Positions 7,055-13,969 of a stretch of DNA of 15,940 nt are shown one piece after another. The stretch lies in the NCBI RefSeq assembly GCF_025149945.1, contig NZ_JALXVH010000056.1, forward strand, positions 1 through 15,940. Reading direction: 5' to 3'. This stretch comes from Kocuria sp. p3-SID1428. Its GTDB lineage: Bacteria; Actinomycetota; Actinomycetes; Actinomycetales; Micrococcaceae. Below the pieces are notes generated by a model. The model was given only the letters and a program-made list of their open reading frames with translations, made no database searches and was not told the DNA's origin. The position numbers were made by a program, and so were the translations under genes. Within the stretch, counting starts at the first letter, position 1, and every line of letters starts with the position of its first letter.

Positions 7055-7687
7055 TCAGTCCAGAATGAGCACCAGGTCGACGAGAGCATCCAAGAAGGCA
7101 TCGACCTGGTGCTCCTCGTACACGTCCTCGCCGGAGGCCGGATCGAAGACCGCACCACGGATCATGGCCACGTCCGGTGCCTGCTGGCGATCGATGTCCT
7201 CCAGCACGGTCTCGCACAGGGCGTCGACCTGCGCGGCGCTGTAGCCGCGCGTCGAGCGCGACGAAGGGGCCCGGAAGCGCCGACCGCTCGGACGGCGCAG
7301 CCGCCCGTAGATCTGCTCGAGCTGGCGGTCCATCCGCTCATCCCAGGCCTGGACCCCGTCCTCCTCCAGGCGGCGTCTGGCATGGGCCACAGCGGCGCGG
7401 TCCTCGAGCCGATCGATCGCGGCGTCGACCTCGGTGGGGTCGTAGCCGCCGCGCTGGCGCCGGAACGTCGCGGTGCGCAGCCGCTCGGGCCCGGGAAGCT
7501 CGGCGTCGTGGTGCCGATCATCGGCCCGGTCAGGACGCAGCAGCGGAAGCAGCAGAGTCTCGACGTCCTCGACCCGGTAGCCCCATGCGCGTGAGGCGAC
7601 CCGCCCCAGCACCAGGCTCTGACCCTCCTGCGGCGCGGGGTCGCGCCGGGGTCCTTCGGGGCTGGGCTCCTGGGAGGCAGTGCTCAT
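7055..7687 (-). CDS. Protein with four DivIVA-type mini-motifs, function unknown
   Basis: I do not recognise a named protein. The 210-residue sequence is acidic/basic mixed, has no membrane segment and no signal peptide, and contains four copies of a short motif with a Gly-Tyr-like start followed by Val-Asp/Glu and Leu/Ile. They are AWGYRVEDVETLLLPLL (34-50), RRQRGGYDPTEVDAAIDRL (76-94), STRGYSAAQVDALCETVLED (145-164) and YEEHQVDAFLDALVDLVL (190-207). This resembles the short DivIVA domain repeat found in many actinobacterial proteins, which in DivIVA/Wag31 mediates polar membrane and cell-wall organisation. The start ATG is six bases from the cdsA stop, so the two are probably co-transcribed. 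A link to envelope growth is inference from motif and neighbour. The last 20 codons carry a 14-bp perfect inverted repeat. Confidence 0.8.
   Translation of the reverse strand: MSTASQEPSPEGPRRDPAPQEGQSLVLGRVASRAWGYRVEDVETLLLPLLRPDRADDRHHDAELPGPERLRTATFRRQRGGYDPTEVDAAIDRLEDRAAVAHARRRLEEDGVQAWDERMDRQLEQIYGRLRRPSGRRFRAPSSRSTRGYSAAQVDALCETVLEDIDRQQAPDVAMIRGAVFDPASGEDVYEEHQVDAFLDALVDLVLILD
7067..7114 (-). repeat. 14-bp perfect inverted repeat inside the 3' end of the DivIVA-like gene
   Basis: GAGCACCAGGTCGA at 7067-7080 and TCGACCTGGTGCTC at 7101-7114 are exact reverse complements separated by 20 bases. Both arms are coding (EHQVD and VDLVL), and the 3' arm on the coding strand ends 12 bases before the stop codon begins to close the frame. 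As RNA it would form a long hairpin followed by the short run AUUCU. It may be a terminator, an RNA-stability element or a protein site. Confidence 0.75.
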
Positions 7688-7693
7688 GACGAC

Positions 7694-8569
7694 TCAGGCC
7701 CCCTGGCCGAGGCGGCTGATCCCGCTGAGCAGTTCGAAGACCACATAGCCCACCGGGATCGCGAAGAGGATCGAGTCGATGCGGTCCATGACCCCGCCGT
7801 GGCCAGGGAGGAGGTCGCCCATGTCCTTCACGCCGAGCTCGCGCTTGACCATGGACTCCGAGAAATCGCCGAGCGCGGAGACGATCACCAGGAAGAAGGC
7901 CAGGACGGTGCTGTGCCACCAGGGAGTCTGGAGCATGAGGGCGCCCAGCGCCGTGCCCAGCACGAGCGAGCCGAGCATGGACCCGGCGAAGCCCTCCCAG
8001 GTCTTCTTGGGGCTGATCCGCGGCGCCATGGGGTGCTTGCCCCACAGCACACCGGCGATGTAGCCGAAGGTGTCGTTGCCGACAGCCATGAGGATCACGA
8101 GCAGGACCTTGGACGGGCCCTCCGGAGTCTGGAACAGCAGCACCGCCAGAGAGATCAGCAGACCGGCCCAGGTCACCGCGAACAGCGACGACATCACGGA
8201 CAGCACCATCCCCTCGCGGCGCCCGAAGACTCGGCAGAGGATCACGACGGTGCACACCAGGATCAGGGCGATGATCAGCGCCTCGGATCCGCCCATGAAG
8301 GCGGCCAGCGGCAACACGGCGGCACCCGCGGCAGCCGGGGCACGAGGCACCTTGATGCCGCCGCGGGCCAGGGAGCCGCAGACCTCCCACACGCCGACGC
8401 CCGCAGCCGCCGCAGCCAGCGCGGCGACCACGGGCGGTGCGAGGAACAGCCCGACGAGGAGCACGATGATCAGCCCCGCGCCCACCCCGATCGCAGCAGG
8501 CAGATCACGGCCTGCGCGGGAGGTCTTCTGGGCGGGGGCCGGTGACGGCTCCTCGACGACGGTGGGCAT
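7694..8569 (-). CDS. cdsA: Phosphatidate cytidylyltransferase (CDP-diacylglycerol synthase) CdsA
   Basis: This integral membrane enzyme makes CDP-diacylglycerol from phosphatidate and CTP, the branch point for phosphatidylglycerol, cardiolipin and phosphatidylinositol. The 291-residue protein has about eight hydrophobic segments after a polar N-terminus of 25 residues. The conserved cytoplasmic block SPKKTWEG is at 186-193. The C-terminal CdsA signature spans about 239-265 and contains SMVKRELGVKD, HGG and MDRID, including the metal-binding acidic residues. The ATG overlaps the frr stop by one base (TGATG), a coupling arrangement. The order frr-cdsA is widely conserved in bacteria. Confidence 0.95.
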   Translation of the reverse strand: MPTVVEEPSPAPAQKTSRAGRDLPAAIGVGAGLIIVLLVGLFLAPPVVAALAAAAAGVGVWEVCGSLARGGIKVPRAPAAAGAAVLPLAAFMGGSEALIIALILVCTVVILCRVFGRREGMVLSVMSSLFAVTWAGLLISLAVLLFQTPEGPSKVLLVILMAVGNDTFGYIAGVLWGKHPMAPRISPKKTWEGFAGSMLGSLVLGTALGALMLQTPWWHSTVLAFFLVIVSALGDFSESMVKRELGVKDMGDLLPGHGGVMDRIDSILFAIPVGYVVFELLSGISRLGQGA

Positions 8570-9126
8570 CAGACCTTCAGCAGCTCTGCTTCCTTGTTCT
8601 TGGCCGCGGTGTCGATCTGCTCCGTGGCCTTCTTGGTCAGGGCATCGAGCTCCTTCTCGGCGCGCTTGCCCTCGTCCTCGCCGATCTCGCCGTCCTTGAC
8701 GAGCTTCTCGATGGCCTCCTTGGCCGTGCGTCGGATGCTGCGCACCGAGATGCGGCCGTCCTCCGCCTTGGTGTGCACGATCTTGACGTAGTCGCGGCGG
8801 CGCTCCTCCGTCAGCTCCGGCATGACCACGCGGATCACGTTGCCGTCGTTGGCAGGGTTCGCTCCGACGTCCGAGTTGCGCAGCGCCTTCTCGATCTCGC
8901 CCAGGGCGGAGCGGTCGTAGGGCGTGATGAGCAGAGTGCGGGCCTCGGGGTTCTGGAAGGAGGCCAACTGGTTCAGCGGCGTGGGGGCGCCGTAATACTC
9001 GACCGTCAGGCTCGAGAAGAGGGAGGGGTTCGCCCGCCCGGTGCGGATGGCGGCGAACTCGTCGGCGGCATGCGCGACGGCCTTGTCCATGCCGGTCTTG
9101 GCTTCGTTGTGGATCTCGTCGATCAC
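8569..9126 (-). CDS. frr: Ribosome recycling factor (Frr/RRF)
   Basis: RRF splits the post-termination ribosome together with EF-G in the cytoplasm. The protein starts MIDEIHNEAKTGMDKAVAHA and has family blocks IRTGRANPSLF, TLLITPYDRSALGEIEKAL and VVMPELTEERR, ending in the long three-helix-bundle stretch that includes GEIGEDEG. GTG at 9126 is chosen because it gives exactly the canonical 185 residues and has AAGGAG seven bases upstream. The frame is open 15 codons further, but those are basic and unrelated to RRF. It lies between pyrH and cdsA as in most bacteria. Confidence 0.97.
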   Translation of the reverse strand: MIDEIHNEAKTGMDKAVAHAADEFAAIRTGRANPSLFSSLTVEYYGAPTPLNQLASFQNPEARTLLITPYDRSALGEIEKALRNSDVGANPANDGNVIRVVMPELTEERRRDYVKIVHTKAEDGRISVRSIRRTAKEAIEKLVKDGEIGEDEGKRAEKELDALTKKATEQIDTAAKNKEAELLKV

Positions 9127-9209
9127 TTCGGGCTCCTTGCGTGGTCTGCGGAATCGGCGCGTGGTCCGCACCGATCAGATGGGCAGCGCGGCTGCGGGCA
9201 TTCGGGGCC

Positions 9210-9215
9210 AGTCTA
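9210..9215 (-). promoter_or_regulatory. Possible -10 box of an internal frr promoter
   Basis: TAGACT in the 122-base pyrH-frr gap is the same hexamer as at the met promoter. It would give a leader of about 75 bases before the frr GTG. No -35 is visible. Confidence 0.3.
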
Positions 9216-9232
9216 GCGAGGCGAGTGGCCGC

Positions 9233-9248
9233 GCCGCGGGACGGCGGC
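9233..9248 (-). terminator. Small hairpin directly after pyrH
   Basis: GCCGC (9233-9237) and GCGGC (9244-9248) pair across a six-base loop immediately after the pyrH stop codon. The stem is only 5 bp with no U-tract, so it is at best a weak or partial terminator. Confidence 0.25.
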
Positions 9249-10043
9249 TCAGACGGTGATGAGCGTGCCCATGTCCTCGCCCAGGATGGCGCGGGTGACG
9301 CTGCCCTCTCCCTGCATGCCGAACACGCGCATGGACACGTTGTTGTCGCGGCACAGCGAGAACGCGGTCTGATCCATCACGCGGATGTTGCGAGTGATGG
9401 CCTCGTCGTAGGTCAGCGCCTCCAGGCGCTGAGCCGTGGGGTCCACGTTGGGGTCGGCGGTGTAGACGCCGTCCACCCCGTTCTTGCCCATCAGGACCTC
9501 GTCGGCCTCGATCTCCAGAGCGCGCTGGGCGGCCACGGTGTCCGTGGAGAAGTAGGGCAGGCCGGCTCCGGCCCCGAAGATCACCACGCGGTCCTTCTCC
9601 ATGTGCCGGATGGCTCGCCGCGGGATGTAGGCCTCGGCGACCTGCTCCATGGAGATGGCCGACTGCACTCGGGTGTCCACGCCGCACTGCTCCAGGAAGT
9701 CCTGCAGCGCCAGGCAGTTCATCACGGTGCCGAGCATGCCCATGTAGTCGGCGCGGGAGCGGTCCATGCCCGCCTGGGAGAGCTCCGCGCCGCGGAAGAA
9801 GTTGCCTCCGCCCACAACGATCGAGGTCTCGACCTGGCCGACGGTGGCAGCGATCTGCTCGGCGATGTTGCGCACCACCGCGGTGTCCACACCCACGCGG
9901 CCGCCGCCGAAGACCTCCCCGGAGAGCTTGAGCAGGATACGGCGACGATGCCCGCGCTCCCCCGGGTTCGTGGCCGAGCGGTCGGTCTCTCGCCCTGCGC
10001 GCAGCGCTCCGTCGCGGATCTCCGAGGGGGTGGTGGTGGGCAT
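9249..10043 (-). CDS. pyrH: UMP kinase PyrH
   Basis: PyrH phosphorylates UMP to UDP with ATP, feeding all pyrimidine nucleotides; in bacteria it is a hexamer controlled by GTP and UTP. The 264-residue protein has ILLKLSGE at 36-43, the glycine loop [10 protein letters not shown] at 77-85, the UMP-site block [12 protein letters not shown] at 98-109 and [13 protein letters not shown] with [10 protein letters not shown] further on. ATG at 10043 has AGGAGG four bases upstream. About 33 polar, Arg-rich residues precede the kinase fold, which E. coli PyrH (241 residues) lacks. A promoter-like -10 and a terminator-like hairpin separate it from tsf, so it may be transcribed on its own. Confidence 0.96.
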   Translation of the reverse strand: MPTTTPSEIRDGALRAGRETDRSATNPGERGHRRRILLKLSGEVFGGGRVGVDTAVVRNIAEQIAATVGQVETSIVVGGGNFFRGAELSQAGMDRSRADYMGMLGTVMNCLALQDFLEQCGVDTRVQSAISMEQVAEAYIPRRAIRHMEKDRVVIFGAGAGLPYFSTDTVAAQRALEIEADEVLMGKNGVDGVYTADPNVDPTAQRLEALTYDEAITRNIRVMDQTAFSLCRDNNVSMRVFGMQGEGSVTRAILGEDMGTLITV

Positions 10044-10131
10044 GGTGCCTCCTGGCAGTAGCGGACGTGCGCCGCGGCGATGGGCCGGGCCGCGGGTCCC
10101 GCAGCCGGATCGCGGCCGCTGGGCACGGACC

Positions 10132-10137
10132 AGCATA
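10132..10137 (-). promoter_or_regulatory. -10 box of a pyrH promoter
   Basis: TATGCT within GCTATGCTGG is a good -10 match, giving a leader of about 80 bases before the pyrH ATG. The -35 region is not recognisable. It lies just after the terminator-like hairpin behind tsf, which supports a separate pyrH promoter. Confidence 0.45.
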
Positions 10138-10170
10138 GCGGCCGGCACCGACGCGGAGGGCAGATGCACG

Positions 10171-10214
10171 AGCGCCCCCGCCCGGCCCGGTGAGGGGCTC
10201 GGAACGGGGGCGCT
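10171..10214 (-). terminator. Terminator-like hairpin after tsf
   Basis: AGCGCCCCCG (10171-10180) and CGGGGGCGCT (10205-10214) form a perfect 10-bp stem around a 24-base loop with its own short pairings. It starts 31 bases past the tsf stop codon. No U-tract follows. Confidence 0.7.
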
Positions 10215-10244
10215 GATGCGCTGTATGCGCTGGGGCGCCTGGGA

Positions 10245-11081
10245 TCAGGCGCCGACGCGGAAGCGGGCGAACGCCTTGGGGGTGACCCCGGCGGAGTTCA
10301 GCACGGCGCCGACGGACTGCTTGGCATCCTTGGCGAAGTCCTGGTCCAGCAGGACGTTCTCCTTGTAGAAGCCGTTGAGGCGGCCCTCGACGATCTTGGG
10401 GAGGATCTGCTCCGGCTTGCCCTCGGCCTTGGCGGTCTCCTCCGCCACGCGGCGCTCGTTGTCGACGGTCTCGGCCGGGACGTCCTCGCGGGTGAGGAAG
10501 TTCGGGGAGAGCGCGGCGATGTGCACGGCGACGTCGTGGGCGGCGGCCTCTGCCTCAGCGCCCTGGCCGTCGACGGCCAGCAGCACGCCGACCTGAGCCG
10601 GGAGGTCCTTGGAGGTGCGGTGCAGGTACAGCTCCACCAGCGGGGCCTCGACGCGGGCGATGCGGCGCACGACGACCTTCTCGCCGAGCAGCGCACCGGT
10701 CTCGGTCACCAGGTCGGAGACCTTCTGGCCGTCGACCTCGGCTGCCAGCAGCGTGTCCAGATCCTCGGCGTCGGTGGCGACGGCGGCATCCATGACCTTC
10801 TCGCCGAAGGCCACGAACGGCTCGGCCTTGGCCACGAAGTCGGTCTCCGAGTTGACCTCGACGAGGTAGCCCTTCTGGCCCTCGACGCGGCCGACGACGA
10901 TGCCCTCGGCGGTCGCGCGGCCCTCGCGCTTGGAAACGCCCTTGAGGCCCTTCACGCGGATGATCTCGAGGGCCTTCTGCTGATCGCCGTCAGCCTCGTC
11001 GAGGGCCTTCTTGACGTCCAGCATGCCGGCGCCGGTGCGCTCGCGCAGTTCTTTGATGTCCTTGGCGGTGTAGTTCGCCAT
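10245..11081 (-). CDS. tsf: Translation elongation factor Ts (EF-Ts)
   Basis: EF-Ts exchanges GDP for GTP on EF-Tu in the cytoplasm. The 278-residue protein has the N-terminal UBA-like domain (YTAKDIKELRERTGAGMLDV and the KKAL helix, residues 4-25), then the core with VNSETDFVAKAEPF near residues 78-91, and a C-terminal dimer/hairpin region. These are the two PROSITE-type EF-Ts signatures. The start has AAGGAG five bases upstream. It follows rpsB, the standard order, but with a 175-base gap full of potential stem-loops. Confidence 0.97.
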   Translation of the reverse strand: MANYTAKDIKELRERTGAGMLDVKKALDEADGDQQKALEIIRVKGLKGVSKREGRATAEGIVVGRVEGQKGYLVEVNSETDFVAKAEPFVAFGEKVMDAAVATDAEDLDTLLAAEVDGQKVSDLVTETGALLGEKVVVRRIARVEAPLVELYLHRTSKDLPAQVGVLLAVDGQGAEAEAAAHDVAVHIAALSPNFLTREDVPAETVDNERRVAEETAKAEGKPEQILPKIVEGRLNGFYKENVLLDQDFAKDAKQSVGAVLNSAGVTPKAFARFRVGA

Positions 11082-11102
11082 GTGAGCTCCTTGATCGATC
11101 GT

Positions 11103-11169
11103 CGCCCGGTGCGGACCGTCGGCGGTCTCTGCCGGGCGTGCTCCGCTGCCGATGATGCGGGAGCGGAGC
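11103..11169 (-). promoter_or_regulatory. Structured tsf leader: two stem-loops
   Basis: GCTCCGCT (11140-11147) and AGCGGAGC (11162-11169) form a perfect 8-bp stem with a 14-base loop. CGCCCGG (11103-11109) pairs with CCGGGCG (11132-11138) and encloses a second hairpin, GACCG-TCGG-CGGTC (11114-11127). Together with the rpsB 3' hairpins they could set the ratio of S2 to EF-Ts by attenuation or RNA processing. I see no clear tsf promoter. Confidence 0.5.
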
Positions 11170-11198
11170 GAATGTCAGGTGAACAGCGGGTGGGCGCA

Positions 11199-11244
11199 GG
11201 CCCTCCCGAAGGGCCCCGCCCGGCCGGACGCGAGCGTCGCCGGG
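11199..11244 (-). terminator. Two hairpins after rpsB
   Basis: Just past the rpsB stop, CCCGGC (11219-11224) pairs with GCCGGG (11239-11244), and inside it GACGC (11227-11231) pairs with GCGTC (11234-11238). A second hairpin, GGCCCT-CCCGA-AGGGCC, follows at 11199-11215. No U-tract is seen, so partial termination or mRNA-end protection are both possible. Confidence 0.5.
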
Positions 11245-11256
11245 AGGGGAAGCCGA

Positions 11257-12150
11257 TCAGCTCTCGGTGGACTCGGCCTCGGCGGCCGGGGTCTCAGTGG
11301 CCGGAGCCTCGGCCTGCTCGCCGGCGGCGGCGACCTTGGCCGACTCGGCGGCCGACTCCGAGGACTTCTCGGCGGCAGCAGCGGCGTTGTGCTGCTCGAG
11401 CAGCTCGCGCTCCCACTCGGCCATGGGCTCCTCCGGAGCCTCGGAGCCGCCCTTGGCGCCGCCGCGGGCCAGCAGGCCCTCGGCCACGGCGTCGGCGACG
11501 ACGCGGGTCAGGAGGTTCACGGAGCGGATGGCGTCGTCGTTGCCCGGGATCGGGAACGTGACCTCATCCGGATCGCAGTTGGTGTCCAGGATGGCGACGA
11601 CCGGGATGCCGAGCTTCTGCGCCTCGTCGATGGCGAGGTGCTCCTTCTTGGTGTCCACGACCCAGACCATGGAGGGGGTCTTGGACAGGTTGCGGATGCC
11701 GCCCAGCGTGCGCTCCAGCTTCTCGGCCTCGCGGCTCATGAGCAGGAGCTCCTTCTTGGTGTACTGCGAGCCGGCGACGTCGTCGAAGTCGATCTGCTCG
11801 AGCTCCTTCATGCGCTCGATCCGCTTGGAGACCGTGGCGAAGTTGGTGAGCATGCCGCCGAGCCAGCGGTGGTTCACGTAGGGCATGTTCACGCGGGTGG
11901 CCTGCTCGGCGATGGTCTCCTGCGCCTGCTTCTTGGTGCCGACGAACAGGATGGTGCCGCCGTGGGCGACCGTGGTCTTGACGGCCTCGAACGCGCGGTC
12001 GATGTAGGCCAGCGAGCCCTGGAGGTCGATGATGTAGATGCCGTTGCGCTCGGTGAGGATGAAGCGCTTCATCTTCGGGTTCCAGCGACGGGTCTGGTGG
12101 CCGAAATGGACGCCGTTGTCGAGCAGCTGGCGCATGGTGACGACAGACAT
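11257..12150 (-). CDS. rpsB: 30S ribosomal protein S2
   Basis: S2 binds between the head and body of the 30S subunit. The first 235 or so residues are canonical: [20 protein letters not shown] at the N-terminus, [37 protein letters not shown] and the late signature including [12 protein letters not shown] and [10 protein letters not shown]. The remaining 60 residues are an Ala/Glu/Ser-rich, probably disordered tail, common in actinobacterial S2. Total length is 297 residues. AAGGAG lies six bases before the ATG. The gene heads the rpsB-tsf unit and is divergent from an M23-type peptidase gene. Confidence 0.98.
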   Translation of the reverse strand: MSVVTMRQLLDNGVHFGHQTRRWNPKMKRFILTERNGIYIIDLQGSLAYIDRAFEAVKTTVAHGGTILFVGTKKQAQETIAEQATRVNMPYVNHRWLGGMLTNFATVSKRIERMKELEQIDFDDVAGSQYTKKELLLMSREAEKLERTLGGIRNLSKTPSMVWVVDTKKEHLAIDEAQKLGIPVVAILDTNCDPDEVTFPIPGNDDAIRSVNLLTRVVADAVAEGLLARGGAKGGSEAPEEPMAEWERELLEQHNAAAAAEKSSESAAESAKVAAAGEQAEAPATETPAAEAESTES

Positions 12151-12453
12151 GTCGTGCTCCTTCTATCTGCGCTCGCGCACCCCTGGTCCGGGCATGCGGA
12201 GCGCGGTCTGCGGTTGGTCGACGTGTCCGCCAGGTCGGCGGATCGTCCCTGGCGCACCGCGTGGAGCGTCCCCGGAGTCCGGGGCGTGCCCTCCGCCCGC
12301 CGCCTGCGATCGGGAGATCGAGGACCGTGGCGAGCGAGTCGGGTCTGCGGAAGACGGAGCTTCCGGATCCCGACGACGATGCGCGCGAAGTCAGTGCCCT
12401 GCGCGCCGCCGCCGGAGCCTGAAGCAGGCATGCGGACGGCACAGCTGGTGACA
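12151..12453 (-). promoter_or_regulatory. Long rpsB leader
   Basis: If the promoter upstream is right, the rpsB mRNA has a leader of about 300 bases. It contains the hairpin CCCCGG-AGT-CCGGGG (12270-12284) and a repeated GGTCTGCGG (12205-12213 and 12342-12350). S2 represses its own gene through the mRNA leader in E. coli; a similar control here is inference. No convincing gene or small reading frame with a ribosome site is seen on either strand. Confidence 0.45.
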
Positions 12454-12459
12454 CTGCGG

Positions 12460-12488
12460 GCATAAGAGTACTACATGAGCCGCGTCAA
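12460..12488 (-). promoter_or_regulatory. rpsB promoter
   Basis: TTGACG (12483-12488) and TTATGC (12460-12465) are exactly 17 bases apart, the best -35/-10 pair in the window. A small palindrome, CACGG-G-CCGTG, touches the -35 on its upstream side (12489-12499). Confidence 0.7.
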
Positions 12489-12513
12489 CACGGGCCGTGA
12501 GCGGCGGCTCCAC

Positions 12514-12549
12514 AGCCTGGCATCCCGAACCGGAGCGGGACGCCAGGCT
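12514..12549. repeat. 36-base near-perfect inverted repeat between rpsB and the peptidase gene
   Basis: AGCCTGGC (12514-12521) pairs with GCCAGGCT (12542-12549). After one mismatch, TCCCG (12523-12527) pairs with CGGGA (12536-12540) around an eight-base loop. It lies about 25 bases upstream of the rpsB -35 and 54 bases upstream of the peptidase start, so it could serve either gene as an operator or act as a 5' hairpin of the peptidase mRNA. Confidence 0.6.
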
Positions 12550-12603
12550 CGGCCCCGTCCACGGCCCGGGCTGCGCCGCCGCAGCGCGCGCCATCCTTCC
12601 GAC

Positions 12604-13281
12604 ATGAACGCACTCACCTCCTCCGGAACCGACCCCACCCGTACCGATCGATCGTCGCACTCCGCTGAAGCCCGACGATCCCACCACGCCCTGCTGGCCG
12701 CGATCGCCGTCCTGCTGAGCTGGACGCTGTCCGCTTCGGCGACTGCACCGACGGCGCAGGCTGCCTCCGGGACGCCCGCCCCCGGTGCGGCCATCTCCAC
12801 CGCGCTGCCGCTGACCCCTGGGGTCCTCGATGCCTCCGATCAGCAGCTGCTGGCCTCCGTGCACGGCACCTGGCAGTGGCCGGTGACCATCGACCCCACC
12901 GTGGTCCGCGACTTCGATCCGCCGTCCGAGCGCTGGCTGGCGGGGCATCGAGGCGCGGATCTGACCGTCGGGCTCACCGGCGAGATCCTGGCCCCTGCGG
13001 ACGGCCGCGTGAGCCATGTGGGCGTCGTCGTGGACCGGGCGACCCTCACCATCGATCACGGCGATGGGCTGCGCTCGAGCTTCGAGCCGGTCGAGTCTGA
13101 TCTGAAGAAGGGCGATCGTGTGCGCAAGGGCCAGGTCATCGGCGTGCTCTCCGGGCGCAATCACTGCCTCACCACCGTGCGAGCCTGCGTGCACTGGGGC
13201 GTGCGCATGCACGACGACTACGTGCACCCCCTGCCGTTCGTGGGCGCCCAGCGTCCATCGGTCCTGCTGCCGCTGCCGTAG
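12604..13281 (+). CDS. Secreted M23-type peptidoglycan metallopeptidase
   Basis: M23 enzymes are zinc endopeptidases that cut peptidoglycan cross-bridges or activate other hydrolases. From ATG at 12604 the protein has 225 residues: a polar N-terminus with Arg-Arg at about 24-25, a hydrophobic segment at about 29-46 and a likely cleavage after an Ala-rich stretch (TAQAASG), so it should be exported. The M23 core follows: HRGAD (His115, Asp119) as the HxxxD zinc pair, IDHGDGLRSSFEPV at 150-163 and VHWGVRM with His197. The residue two before His197, usually His, is Cys195. The frame is open to an ATG at 12475, but that would add 43 Arg-rich residues and overlap the rpsB promoter. A peptidase of this type often neighbours rpsB in actinobacteria. 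No strong ribosome site precedes either start. Confidence 0.85.
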   Translation: MNALTSSGTDPTRTDRSSHSAEARRSHHALLAAIAVLLSWTLSASATAPTAQAASGTPAPGAAISTALPLTPGVLDASDQQLLASVHGTWQWPVTIDPTVVRDFDPPSERWLAGHRGADLTVGLTGEILAPADGRVSHVGVVVDRATLTIDHGDGLRSSFEPVESDLKKGDRVRKGQVIGVLSGRNHCLTTVRACVHWGVRMHDDYVHPLPFVGAQRPSVLLPLP

Positions 13282-13376
13282 GGCCTCGGCATCGCGACGT
13301 GCTCCGAGCTGCTGTTCTCGCAGCACCCGCGGGCCCTTGCCACCTGCCGCCCGGCGGAGCTGCTCGCGGCCTTGTG

Positions 13377-13895
13377 ATGCCGGAGGCGCTGAGAAGACTG
13401 CAGATCGTTTCCCGACCGCCGCACGCGGCCGCCTATGCACCCACGATCCGATGGGAGGAGACCTTGGCCTTGTCGCTGAACCTCAGCGGACTGGCGCTGC
13501 ACACCGCTTCGGTCGCCGTCCACTGGAGCACCTGCACGGCCGCAGCCCAGCCGGAGAAGCAGAATCCGCAGCCGCCCCACGGGTTCGAGCGCAACCCGTC
13601 GCTGGACGAGCTCGTCTCGGATCGCAGGCCGCTGGCCGAGCTGCTCGAGGACTTCGACCGAGCCGTCTCCTGCACCGAGAGCACCGTGCGCGGGCTCGTG
13701 GACCTCAGCGCCCCCGTGCCGGTGCCGGATTCGCCGTGGGTCCCGGAGGAGGTGCGCGCTTGGGAGGTCCGCTGGTGCCTGGCGCACCTGCGCACGGAGA
13801 ACGCGCGCCATGCCGGCCACGCCGACCTCCTGCGCGAGACCCTGGATGGGAAGGACTCTCTCGAGCTCAACGATCTCGCGGACGCTGCTGAATGA
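13377..13895 (+). CDS. DinB/DUF664-like protein with a divergent N-terminus
   Basis: The C-terminal half is a good match to the DUF664 branch of the DinB four-helix superfamily: AEVRW-like helix with WEVRWCLAHL, then the hallmark RHAGHADLLRETLDG at residues 144-158 of this frame. An earlier helix has SGLALHTASVAVHW, giving His42, His145 and His148 as possible metal ligands. Family members are often thiol-dependent transferases or of unknown role. The length from ATG at 13377 (172 residues) is normal for the family, yet the first 35 residues do not resemble the usual first helix. A TTG at 13464 with GGGAGGAG just upstream would give 143 residues. It may be a divergent or partly decayed gene. 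Its stop overlaps a possible upstream ATG of the transporter. Confidence 0.6.
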   Translation: MPEALRRLQIVSRPPHAAAYAPTIRWEETLALSLNLSGLALHTASVAVHWSTCTAAAQPEKQNPQPPHGFERNPSLDELVSDRRPLAELLEDFDRAVSCTESTVRGLVDLSAPVPVPDSPWVPEEVRAWEVRWCLAHLRTENARHAGHADLLRETLDGKDSLELNDLADAAE

Positions 13896-13916
13896 GGCGG
13901 GCGTCACACCCTCGGA

Positions 13917-13922
13917 TAGGCT
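13917..13922 (+). promoter_or_regulatory. Possible -10 box of the SLC13 transporter gene
   Basis: TAGGCT lies about 48 bases before the chosen GTG start. No -35 is visible. If used, it excludes the longer ATG start at 13892. Confidence 0.25.
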
Positions 13923-13969
13923 CGGGGCCCACCACCACCCGTCTGCCATCACGTCCGGAAGGTAATCCC

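Noticed and set aside
9127..9171. Longer frr start
   Set aside because: The GTG at 9126 has an ideal ribosome site and gives the canonical 185 residues.
12205..12350. Repeated GGTCTGCGG in the rpsB leader as a repeat family
   Set aside because: Only two 9-base copies are seen, which can occur by chance in GC-rich DNA.
12475..12603. Longer N-terminus of the M23 peptidase
   Set aside because: It would place 43 Arg-rich residues before the signal segment and overlap the rpsB promoter, with no ribosome site.
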